The notes under the pieces: model-generated
The model's input: the letters and a program-made list of their open reading frames with translations, nothing else
What the model was told of the DNA's origin: nothing
The model's database searches: none
Program-made: the position numbers and the translations under genes
Shown: positions 1 to 5,983 of the stretch, piece after piece
Layout of the letters: every line of letters starts with the position of its first letter
How positions within the stretch are numbered: position 1 is the first letter of the stretch
Source of the DNA: Arenicella sp.
Lineage (GTDB): Bacteria > Pseudomonadota > Gammaproteobacteria > Arenicellales > Arenicellaceae
Direction: 5' to 3'
Assembly (NCBI GenBank): GCA_023299895.1
Contig: JALZWI010000230.1
Coordinates: 1-7,206 of the forward strand
DNA: 7,206 bases

Positions 1-565
1 TTGCAGAGTCCTGTGTTTTTTCGGTAGGTAATCCATGTATTGCAATTCCCATTACTTGCTCTTGATCTGCAATTAATTTAAACCACGTTGGTAATTGTTC
101 TGATCGAGCAAAATAATCTTCCAGACACTCGGCTAACGTTGTGTGTTCCATTGGCACAATGCTCTGATACCGTTCACCGTCTTCAGGTGTAATTGTAATC
201 GCAAGTGTTGCCTTATTAGCCAATTCACTTAAGTCTAATGCTGCATCTGAGCTAAGTAACTCACTTTCGTATTCGGCAATCGCGCGTACTTTGCGCTCAG
301 GCATGCAATCTGCCATCAGCAAGCTAATAGACGTATTTGGGTCGTTACTGGTACTGCGTAACTGTATTGTGATGTTAGCAGCAATTTTAATGCTGTCGTG
401 CAGCAATACTGCAGCTACGGCAAATTCATTTAATAGCTTAGCCAAATTTGGTGGATAGTAATGTGTCTGTTGAATAGCGGCGCTCGCCTCATCAAGGCTA
501 ACAATACAACCTCGGGCATCGAGGGCATCAAACACAAAACGGCTGACGTAATCTTGCTTACTCAT
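1..565 (-). CDS. hslO: Hsp33 redox-regulated molecular chaperone, N-terminal part (cut by window edge)
   Basis: Hsp33 is a cytoplasmic holdase chaperone that is activated by oxidation and protects unfolding proteins. Reading from ATG at 565, 188 residues are visible before the window ends, with no stop. Recognition rests on the stretch ITITPEDGERYQ (about residues 124-134) followed by AECLEDYF.RSEQLPT (about 145-160), which closely matches E. coli Hsp33 (ITITPSEGERYQ, CLEDYFMRSEQLPT). The C-terminal zinc domain with its four redox cysteines (CxC and CxxC) lies beyond position 1, so the redox switch cannot be checked here. The start lies 18 bp after the uppP stop; an AAGG sits about 13 bases before the ATG, farther than ideal. 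It is probably co-transcribed with uppP, as I see no hairpin between them. Confidence 0.93.
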   Translation of the reverse strand, partial: MSKQDYVSRFVFDALDARGCIVSLDEASAAIQQTHYYPPNLAKLLNEFAVAAVLLHDSIKIAANITIQLRSTSNDPNTSISLLMADCMPERKVRAIAEYESELLSSDAALDLSELANKATLAITITPEDGERYQSIVPMEHTTLAECLEDYFARSEQLPTWFKLIADQEQVMGIAIHGLPTEKTQDSA

Positions 566-583
566 AATTTATAACTGACCTTA

Positions 584-1384
584 CTAAACTAAAACAATCC
601 AAATAAAAGCCGCCAATACAAAGCGGTAAATCACAAACGGTAACATTCCAAGGCGTTCTACCACCACTAAGAACCAACGCATACACCAAAACGCTACTAG
701 CGCTGAGACAACAATACCAATGCCTAATAGATCCCAGGCAACTGCTGTATCGGAGCTTATTAATTCAGTGGTTTTCAATAGACCGCCCAAGGCAATCGTT
801 GGCACTGCCAGTAAAAAAGAAAACTTAGCCGCGGTTACTCGTTGATAGCCTAGGGCAAGTAATGCCGTCATGGTAATACCCGATCGTGATGTCCCAGGGA
901 TTAACGCCAAGGCTTGCGCCAAGCCAACGAACAATGCAGTGCGCCAATTTAACAGGTTCATCTGCTTTTGATTGTTTTGTGCGCCTCGATCTGACCACCA
1001 AAGAAGAATCGCAAAAAAGACCGTTGCAATTGCTATTACCGCAGCAGATCGTAAATTTAGCTCTATCCAATCGCCAGCCAACAAACCAACTAAGCCAACG
1101 GGAACCGTTGCAATAATAACCAACCAACCCAATTGGCCGTCTTGCGACCACTTAAATCCCTTCCAGCCACCTAACCAAGCGGGCACCACTTTCAATAGCT
1201 CAGGTTTGAGAAACGCAACAACAGCAAACAAGGTGCCAACATGTACTGCTACATCAAAGGCCAAACCTTGGTCTTGCCAGCCGAGCAGCTTGGGCAGCAA
1301 AATCAAATGCGCCGAACTTGAGATCGGCAGGAATTCTGTGATGCCCTGTAAAACGGCTAATATTATTGCTTGATAAATATCCAT
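584..1384 (-). CDS. uppP: Undecaprenyl-diphosphate phosphatase (UppP/BacA family)
   Basis: This integral inner-membrane enzyme dephosphorylates undecaprenyl diphosphate to the monophosphate lipid carrier used for peptidoglycan and other envelope polymers; extra copies give bacitracin resistance. The 266-residue protein is hydrophobic along most of its length and has the usual family size. The (E/Q)xxxE motif is present as QGITE (residues 13-17), followed by FLPISSSAHL with the conserved His26, and the second active-site motif is PGTSRSG (163-169) with Arg167. It starts at ATG 1384 (MDIYQAIILAVLQG, normal for the family) with no Shine-Dalgarno sequence upstream. It is divergent from the pteridine reductase gene, with 83 bp between the starts, and hslO follows 18 bp after its TAG stop. 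Confidence 0.96.
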   Translation of the reverse strand: MDIYQAIILAVLQGITEFLPISSSAHLILLPKLLGWQDQGLAFDVAVHVGTLFAVVAFLKPELLKVVPAWLGGWKGFKWSQDGQLGWLVIIATVPVGLVGLLAGDWIELNLRSAAVIAIATVFFAILLWWSDRGAQNNQKQMNLLNWRTALFVGLAQALALIPGTSRSGITMTALLALGYQRVTAAKFSFLLAVPTIALGGLLKTTELISSDTAVAWDLLGIGIVVSALVAFWCMRWFLVVVERLGMLPFVIYRFVLAAFIWIVLV

Positions 1385-1404
1385 ACTTGATAGATTTTAT
1401 GTTT

Positions 1405-1437
1405 TTGACATTGAACTCGAATGTTATGCGCTATAGT
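1405..1437 (+). promoter_or_regulatory. Candidate sigma-70 promoter for the pteridine reductase gene
   Basis: The 83-bp gap between two divergent genes contains TATAGT at 1432-1437, five of six matches to the -10 consensus. Two possible -35 boxes precede it: a perfect TTGACA at 1405-1410, which leaves an over-long 21-base spacer, and TTGAAC at 1411-1416 with a short 15-base spacer. Neither spacing is ideal, so the elements are suggestive rather than certain. Transcription from here would start about 24 bases before the ATG at 1468. The oppositely directed uppP promoter must lie in the same gap, but I found no clear hexamer pair for it. Confidence 0.35.
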
Positions 1438-1467
1438 AAGTTTTTAGCCATCAACTTGCATTAATTT

Positions 1468-2220
1468 ATGAACACTTCCGTAAATAAAGAACAAAAAACG
1501 GTACTTATCACCGGCGGTGCCAAACGGATAGGCAACCAAATTGCCCATCTATTGCATGCGTGCGGTTACAATATCATGGTGCATTTTCGCTCATCTTCTA
1601 ACGCAGCAAACATTTTGGTTAATGAACTCAATGAGCAACGTGAGAACTCCGCATCGTCAGTTCAGGGCGATTTAATTGATGTGAATTGCATTCCCAATAT
1701 TATCGAGCAAACGATTGAAACCTTTGGCCGCCTAGACGTACTCATTAATAACGCCTCAACCTTTTACCCTACTCCGATTGAGTTAATCGAAATCGACTTT
1801 TGGAATGATTTAGTCGGCACAAATTTAAGAGCGCCGGCCTTCATGGTTAAATCAGCGGCTAAATACCTGCGAGAGACCAATGGATGCATCATCAACATTA
1901 TTGACATCTACGCACAAAAACCGCTGAGCAATCACCCTCTCTACTGTTCAGCCAAGGCTGGTTTAGAAATGCTCACCAAATCCCTAGCCCGCGATCTTGC
2001 GCCTGAGATTCGAGTTAATGGCGTTTCACCCGGCGCAATACTCTGGCCAGAACAAGGCAATAGCGAAGTGACAAAAGATGAATTATTAGAGCGCATTCCA
2101 CTCAAACGAATGGGCGATCCAAAAGAGATAGCCAAAACAGTACGTTTTTTAATTGAAGACGGAACTTATATTACTGGTCAAATTATTGCTGTTGATGGCG
2201 GACGGTCGATAGTTATTTAG
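1468..2220 (+). CDS. Pteridine reductase-type short-chain dehydrogenase (FolM/PTR1-like)
   Basis: This is a classical-size (250 aa) NADPH-dependent short-chain dehydrogenase. The cofactor loop is TGGAKRIG (15-22), the TGxxxRxG form typical of pteridine reductases rather than the usual TGxxxGxG. HFRSS (39-43) resembles the basic NADPH-binding segment after the second strand, and NNAS (94-97) is the structural motif. The catalytic set is Asp146 (in NIID), Tyr159 and Lys163 (YxxxK). Asp in place of the usual Ser is the hallmark of PTR1 and E. coli FolM. Known members reduce dihydromonapterin, dihydropterin or dihydrofolate. The nearby folB and folK support a pteridine or folate role. The start ATG has no Shine-Dalgarno sequence, but the N-terminus fits the family. 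Substrate is inferred, so no gene symbol is given; another SDR specificity remains possible. Confidence 0.88.
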   Translation: MNTSVNKEQKTVLITGGAKRIGNQIAHLLHACGYNIMVHFRSSSNAANILVNELNEQRENSASSVQGDLIDVNCIPNIIEQTIETFGRLDVLINNASTFYPTPIELIEIDFWNDLVGTNLRAPAFMVKSAAKYLRETNGCIINIIDIYAQKPLSNHPLYCSAKAGLEMLTKSLARDLAPEIRVNGVSPGAILWPEQGNSEVTKDELLERIPLKRMGDPKEIAKTVRFLIEDGTYITGQIIAVDGGRSIVI

Positions 2221-2340
2221 ATTCAATAATTTAATTTTTAAAAGTGTCTCTTACACCATAACAGTCATTCAAAATTCATGACTTGACCTCCCCCATATTT
2301 ACTAGGATTGTGTATCTCTAGTTAAACACTCTGTAAACGC

Positions 2341-2345
2341 AAGGA
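2341..2345 (+). promoter_or_regulatory. Shine-Dalgarno sequence deciding a TTG start
   Basis: AAGGA lies seven bases before the TTG at 2353. It is the best-placed ribosome binding site in the window and supports the rare start codon over the first in-frame ATG at 2461, which would remove the first predicted membrane helix. Confidence 0.6.
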
Positions 2346-2352
2346 TTATCGC

Positions 2353-2697
2353 TTGAAACGAACATGTTCGAAAATTTTGATCTTCGGTTACGGTAGTCTC
2401 TCACTGTTATATCTGCGTTCTTTTACTTATTACGCCATAGATAACTATGGTGGAAACAGAATGATTGTTGCGCTTATAGCACTAACTTATTTTTTATTAA
2501 TAACTATTGGACTATTTAAATACCCAAGAGCCTTTTCTCTACTTAGTGCCTTTAACTTTATAATTGGTTCGATGTTTTTTTTATCTCTCGTTATCTCAGC
2601 ATTTTCAGAAATACATTTTGGATTAATAATTTATGTGCTTTTAGGTAGCTTAGGTATGTATATATCCTTTTTATCTTATAAATTTCATGACTCGTAA
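2353..2697 (+). CDS. Small hypothetical membrane protein, probably four helices (orphan)
   Basis: I do not recognise this 114-residue protein. It looks like a small integral membrane protein with four hydrophobic stretches at about residues 8-27, 38-55, 61-83 and 88-107, separated by short polar turns (YAIDNYGGNR, KYPRA, SEIH), and a short polar tail ending KFHDS. No cofactor, catalytic or binding motif is visible. The TTG start is supported by AAGGA seven bases upstream. The coding sequence is visibly more AT-rich, with many TTT, TTA and ATA codons, than the flanking housekeeping genes. It also lies alone between the pteridine reductase gene and folK, which suggests later acquisition. A TTGACC at 2283-2288 could be a -35 box, but no well-spaced -10 accompanies it. 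No function is assigned. Confidence 0.62.
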   Translation: MKRTCSKILIFGYGSLSLLYLRSFTYYAIDNYGGNRMIVALIALTYFLLITIGLFKYPRAFSLLSAFNFIIGSMFFLSLVISAFSEIHFGLIIYVLLGSLGMYISFLSYKFHDS

Positions 2698-2800
2698 TAA
2701 CATTGTCGTCTTGAAATTTGAATATTTCCTATAATAGAAATTGCACAATGAAATATTTTTTAAGTGATTTTATCTGCGTTTTTTTTGCTCCTGTGCAAAT

Positions 2801-3140
2801 TTGGAATATAGAACCGCTGATGTACATTCCTATAGTTTTCTTGGCAAGGAAGCTAATTCCTGCGGAAGTGTAGATCACGGTCAGGAATCATTGGATGTTC
2901 AACTTTGCATTATGGAATCCTTGAAGAGTATGAATGATTTTTTTTCATGGTAAAAATTCCAACAGTGAGTTGGCAGTGAAGAGATTGTTCAAAAAGTCTG
3001 CGAGGGCAAAGACTATAAACGCACACCATCAACCCTATCGCATCACGCATTATTTTCTTAGCGAACTAATCAATCATCTTAAAAACCTGGTCAGCGCTTA
3101 TTTGGCGAGAAACCCGCACGTTTGCAGATATCGTTTTTAG
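2801..3140 (+). pseudogene. Possible decayed or frameshifted gene of unknown family
   Basis: Frame A runs from a TTG at 2801 to TAA at 2951-2953 and encodes 50 residues of mixed, protein-like composition (starts LEYRTADVHSYSFLGKEAN, ends LKSMNDFFSW). It is open upstream to about 2769 without a better start. Frame B starts at ATG 2934 and encodes 68 residues (begins MIFFHGKNSNSELAVKRLF, ends NPHVCRYRF). The frames overlap by 20 bases across a run of eight T (about 2938-2945), a typical site of slippage or indel mutation. One broken gene read across both frames is therefore plausible. Alternatively frame B is a separate small gene, since AAGAG lies five bases before its ATG, or both are chance open frames. 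I recognise no domain in either. Confidence 0.28.
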
Positions 3141-3297
3141 TATAAATCAGCAAACAAAGTACAAATAACTACTCAAACAGAACCCGAACAACCGTAGCCG
3201 TCAGTAATGAAACACCGACATTAATGGTAAACACTCTAAAGGCAGTTTTCAATGAGTGGCTGACCAGTTATTTGGTAAGTAATCGTGCTCGGTTGCA
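3087..3297 (+). repeat. Diverged direct repeat, two copies about 130 bp apart
   Basis: Copy one (3087-3126) and copy two (3260-3297) align as CTGrYCAG, an optional CGC, then an identical TTATTTGG, then a looser segment ending in TTGCA. By hand about three quarters of aligned positions match, with one three-base and one one-base gap. In the open frames crossing them the peptides are also alike: LVSAYLARN in copy one and LTSYLVSN in copy two. This may be a decayed duplication or two relics of one protein family. The match is short enough that chance cannot be excluded. Confidence 0.3.
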
Positions 3298-3370
3298 AGC
3301 ATCGGCACTGAAGTCAGGTTAAATCTCGAGTTTTTTACACAGTCTGGGCAAATAGCCGACATAATAAGTT

Positions 3371-3898
3371 TTACGTATTCGTCGTCAAACATAACCACTC
3401 ACAGTCAAAAACTTGTGCGTTTTTTTCAAACTCTTGCTTAGCATCAAACTGATCCCAGAGCTGTTGGAAAGAACAGCCAGATAATGGATCTTTTGTTTCT
3501 TTAGCAATCTCCGCTAGTGGCTTCAGTATATGTCCGTATTCGCTTAAATCTTCAGCTGGCCAAACCTTGCCTTGGTATGTGCCGACTAAGTCTCCGTAAA
3601 TAACCACGTCAACATCTAGGGTGCGGGCATCAAAGTTGCCTCGTTTTACTCGCACTCTACCAGCCGCCTGTTCTAGTTTGTCAGTATAAACAAGTAACTC
3701 TGCGAGACTAAGTTGAGTATTAATTTTAATCGCGAGGTTTAAAAAATCATCACCTTCAAACCCTTCTGCAGGTGTTTGATAAACCGACGAAACCAAAGAT
3801 TTTGGGAAACTAGTTAGTATTTTTTGAACAGCAGAGGCTAAATGCTGTTTAGGGTCGATATTACTGCCTAAAGATAGATATGCAGTGGTAATCGTCAT
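3371..3898 (-). CDS. folK: HPPK, 6-hydroxymethyl-7,8-dihydropterin pyrophosphokinase (variant form)
   Basis: This cytoplasmic enzyme transfers pyrophosphate from ATP to 6-hydroxymethyl-7,8-dihydropterin, the step after FolB in folate synthesis. The 175-residue protein has the HPPK length. It shows the N-terminal LSLGSN (8-13), YQTPAEG (40-46), DFLNLAI (51-57) and the signature FDARTLDVDVVIYG (89-102), with Arg92 and the Mg-binding pair Asp95 and Asp97 numbered as in E. coli. The later PH(P) segment that normally carries a conserved His is replaced by VWPAEDLSEYGHILKPLAEIA, so this is a divergent branch, like the folB-linked homologue I recall from Pseudomonas. The ATG directly follows the folB TAA stop with no bases between. 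A GAGG lies about 13 bases upstream inside folB, so translational coupling is likely. Confidence 0.9.
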   Translation of the reverse strand: MTITTAYLSLGSNIDPKQHLASAVQKILTSFPKSLVSSVYQTPAEGFEGDDFLNLAIKINTQLSLAELLVYTDKLEQAAGRVRVKRGNFDARTLDVDVVIYGDLVGTYQGKVWPAEDLSEYGHILKPLAEIAKETKDPLSGCSFQQLWDQFDAKQEFEKNAQVFDCEWLCLTTNT

Positions 3899-4255
3899 TT
3901 AAGACTTAGTTCCTCTCTCGATGAGGATGCCGACATGATTGACATTTTTAACCACACCGCCTTTATCTAATTTGATTCGCACCCAAGGTACATCAAACTC
4001 ATTCAAAATTGTGTCAGCTAAGCGCTCGACTAATGTCTCTATTAAATCAAAGGTGTTTTCTTGAGCGTACTCAATGACTCGGTCTGATATTTTTTTATAA
4101 TCCAAAGTGTCTTGTAACTTATCTGACTCTGCTGCGGGTTTTATGTCAGTGGCCAAATCTATATCTAAAACTAATGTCTGGTCGACTTTCTTTTCCCAAT
4201 CCCAGACACCAACTCGACATCGGCATTGCAAGCCATGTATGTAAATTATATCCAC
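3899..4255 (-). CDS. folB: Dihydroneopterin aldolase
   Basis: FolB converts 7,8-dihydroneopterin to 6-hydroxymethyl-7,8-dihydropterin plus glycolaldehyde, and often epimerises it; the product is the FolK substrate. The 118 residues match E. coli FolB end to end: MDIIYIHGL at the start, GVWDWE (16-21) with Glu21, the conserved Tyr53 in LDYKKI, Glu73 in LIETLVERLA, and PWVRIKLDKGG with the catalytic Lys98, then HVGILIERG. The start is GTG at 4255, chosen because the translation then aligns with the family from residue 1; a weak GAGAGA lies upstream. The stop abuts the folK ATG, giving a two-gene unit. It is divergent from plsY, and the shared gap shows no strong promoter hexamers. Confidence 0.95.
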   Translation of the reverse strand: MDIIYIHGLQCRCRVGVWDWEKKVDQTLVLDIDLATDIKPAAESDKLQDTLDYKKISDRVIEYAQENTFDLIETLVERLADTILNEFDVPWVRIKLDKGGVVKNVNHVGILIERGTKS

Positions 4256-4341
4256 TGCGTTTCTCTCTATTTAAAACTATTTGTTAACTGTACCTTATCT
4301 GATGATTGACGCAACACCCAAATGCAGCGACACTATTGCGC

Positions 4342-4953
4342 ATGATTGAAATGCTGCAAAATATTCTCTGGCCACTTGTTGGTTATCTATTTGGCTCGAT
4401 CTCGAGCGCGATACTTGTTTCTAAACTTTTTAGACTCAACGACCCACGTAGTGTTGGCAGTGGCAACCCTGGTGCGACTAATGTATTGAGATCTGGCAAT
4501 AAAGCTGCCGCCGCAGTTACTTTAATTGGCGACGTGTTCAAAGGCTTACTACCCGTATTACTGGCGAAACACTTTGATATGTCGAACGGTGTTATTGCCG
4601 TAGTCGCTATGGCGAGCTTTATCGGTCACCTCTACCCAATCTTTTTTGGCTTTAAAGGCGGTAAAGGCGTTGCCACGGCTATTGGTGTGTTTATTGCCTT
4701 AAGCTGGAAATTGTTTGCGGTCTCCGCAGTAACTTGGTTATTAGTCGCTGTAATTACTCGTTATTCATCATTAGCCGCATTGATTGCCGCAATGATATCG
4801 GCACTGGCAAGTTTCGCTATTTTTAATGAGCCTAGCCAAACCCAATTGGTTGGCGCAGTGATTTTTATTGTGGCGTTCTTATTTCAACGACACCGCCCAA
4901 ACATCGAACGACTTAAAGCAGGTAAAGAAGGCAAAATCGGTGAGAAAAGTTAG
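4342..4953 (+). CDS. plsY: Glycerol-3-phosphate acyltransferase (acyl-phosphate dependent)
   Basis: PlsY is an inner-membrane enzyme that acylates glycerol-3-phosphate from acyl-phosphate, the first step of phospholipid synthesis. Family motifs are GYLFGSISSAILV, then DPRSVGSGNPGATNVLR (motif 1), GHLYPIFFGFKGGKGVATAIG (motif 2) and TRYSSLAALI (motif 3). Five or so hydrophobic segments fit the known topology, and the tail is basic and cytoplasmic. The start is uncertain. The frame is open to a TTG at 4306, but the homologous region begins at MLQNILWPL, so ATG 4342 (203 aa) or ATG 4351 (200 aa) fits the family length better. None of the three has a Shine-Dalgarno sequence. It is divergent from folB and convergent with the DUF3187-like gene, 43 bp away. 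Confidence 0.93.
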   Translation: MIEMLQNILWPLVGYLFGSISSAILVSKLFRLNDPRSVGSGNPGATNVLRSGNKAAAAVTLIGDVFKGLLPVLLAKHFDMSNGVIAVVAMASFIGHLYPIFFGFKGGKGVATAIGVFIALSWKLFAVSAVTWLLVAVITRYSSLAALIAAMISALASFAIFNEPSQTQLVGAVIFIVAFLFQRHRPNIERLKAGKEGKIGEKS

Positions 4954-4996
4954 GCGCTTGTTTGTGTATTTGATGAGGTTTTTTTTCTAACGCTAG

Positions 4997-5980
4997 TTAG
5001 TAAGTACTTAACCAGTTTATTCCAAAAGTAAAATCGGCCGCTCTATTTACCGTTAAGTCTTCTGCAAAATAGATTTGCCATTTTTTATATTGACCGGCCA
5101 AAGCAAGTTGCCAAGCGGGTCGATTAATCTCTTCAATTTCACTTTTAAATACTTCACCGTGAGCATCTAGCTGCATTGACCAGCGCCACAGATCGCTAGA
5201 TCGCCAATGGACCCCCGCAGACCCTACCCAGGTCGTGTCTTTAGTTGGAATATTAAATAACGCTTCATCACCAATCGTTATCACTTCAGCACTCAAGTGC
5301 CATGCGAGGCTTGTTTTTGTGTTTGAGCCGATCGCTAGTGATAGCTTAATATCTGTTTCATCTGACCCTGTCGCTTTATCTGCATCGCCTGTCGGCAGTA
5401 TGGCACTAAGATGCGCAGCTATACTCAAACGATTGTCGGCATAAAGTTGATACGCCAAACTGATTTCAGTGTCACTGATGGATGAAACTGAATCACTGAG
5501 CTCTAAGGATGACATATCACCGTTACGATAACTGAATAACAACTGATCATCTTGCAAGCTGTCACGATCACCTTGATCTAAGCCAAACAAGTCATGCCAT
5601 TCACGAATCAAATTATCAAAATTGCCCGCGGTATTTTTAATCAAACTTAAGTCAACTCCTAGTTGCCAACGTGGTGCAAAATTCCACTGCATTAAAAAAC
5701 TCAGGCTTTGTGTCTCGCCATCAATAATTAAAAACTCTGAGCCTGAACTGGCATCATTGGCATGCGATTGAATATTTGCAGAAACCAGCATTGACCAATC
5801 ACTCTTTTCATCACCATTACCTATAGATGAAGATTTAGGAGCAGACAAACCACTGCCCTGCATGATCGGCAACGTATTACTAAGATGTATAGGATCACTG
5901 TCATTGGCTCGAACATTGCTAACAATACAGAACATGCTAAGCAACGATAAAAATAACGCCTTGATACAAGCTGAGTACAT
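4997..5980 (-). CDS. DUF3187-like outer-membrane beta-barrel protein
   Basis: This is a 327-residue exported protein. Residues 1-25 form a signal peptide (Lys8, hydrophobic core ALFLSLLSMFCIV, cleavage after VRA). The rest has alternating polar and aromatic segments typical of outer-membrane beta strands and ends in an aromatic residue (FTFGINWLSTY). The segment FDNLIREWHDLFGLDQGDR (121-139) resembles the conserved centre of the uncharacterised DUF3187 family, and dGE followed by a Leu-rich strand (88-97) also fits. No enzymatic residues are evident, and the function is unknown. Family assignment is from memory of the pattern, so it is moderately sure; a generic outer-membrane barrel is safer. 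It starts 3 bp after the tsaD stop with no Shine-Dalgarno sequence, which implies co-transcription and perhaps coupled translation. It converges on plsY, with no clear terminator between. Confidence 0.72.
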   Translation of the reverse strand: MYSACIKALFLSLLSMFCIVSNVRANDSDPIHLSNTLPIMQGSGLSAPKSSSIGNGDEKSDWSMLVSANIQSHANDASSGSEFLIIDGETQSLSFLMQWNFAPRWQLGVDLSLIKNTAGNFDNLIREWHDLFGLDQGDRDSLQDDQLLFSYRNGDMSSLELSDSVSSISDTEISLAYQLYADNRLSIAAHLSAILPTGDADKATGSDETDIKLSLAIGSNTKTSLAWHLSAEVITIGDEALFNIPTKDTTWVGSAGVHWRSSDLWRWSMQLDAHGEVFKSEIEEINRPAWQLALAGQYKKWQIYFAEDLTVNRAADFTFGINWLSTY

Positions 5981-5983
5981 AAG

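Larger units (their letters stand above)
2698..3370. other. Gene-poor stretch between the orphan membrane gene and folK
   Basis: These 673 bases hold no recognisable intact gene. Several short stop-free frames are present: a 41-codon frame from ATG 2748 to a stop at 2871-2873 (begins MKYFLSDFICVFF); a protein-like frame about 2801-2953 that passes into another frame ending at 3140; a 32-codon plus-strand frame 3224-3322 (MVNTLKAVFNEWLTSYL); and a 37-codon minus-strand frame 3249-3362 that contains CPDC and starts 8 bp after the folK stop. None has a convincing ribosome site or a family I recognise. Two inverted repeats (2721-2757 and 2856-2888) are short and not followed by U-tracts. The mixture is most like decayed gene debris, but one of the short frames could still be a real small protein. 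Confidence 0.5.

Noticed and set aside
886..1373. Long open frames antisense to uppP
   Set aside because: The uppP frame carries all family motifs, and the antisense translations are low-complexity shadows with no family resemblance.
2283..2308. TTGACC with TAGGAT as the promoter of the orphan membrane gene
   Set aside because: The spacer is only 14 bases, too short for a normal sigma-70 promoter, and no better -10 lies at 16-18 bases.
2721..2757. Inverted repeat AATATTTC / GAAATATT
   Set aside because: Pure AT-rich arms with a 21-base loop, weak pairing, no U-tract; most likely a product of base composition.
2748..2873. 41-codon plus-strand frame MKYFLSDFICVFFAPV as a small hydrophobic protein
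   Set aside because: No convincing Shine-Dalgarno sequence, AT-rich chance opening is likely, and it competes with the frame starting near 2801.
2856..2888. Inverted repeat ATTCCTG / CAGGAAT with a 19-base loop as an operator or element end
   Set aside because: Seven-base arms in an otherwise unstructured region are expected by chance; nothing adjacent gives it a role.
3249..3362. 37-codon minus-strand frame with CPDC, 8 bp after the folK stop, as a third gene of the folB-folK unit
   Set aside because: No ribosome site, no recognised family, and it overlaps an equally open frame on the other strand; too weak for a gene call.
4979..5000. Run of eight T followed by the inverted repeat CTAAC-GCTA-GTTAG between plsY and the DUF3187-like gene, as a terminator
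   Set aside because: The order is wrong on both strands: for plus transcription the T run precedes the hairpin, and for minus transcription the hairpin is followed by A rather than T. The stem is only five pairs.
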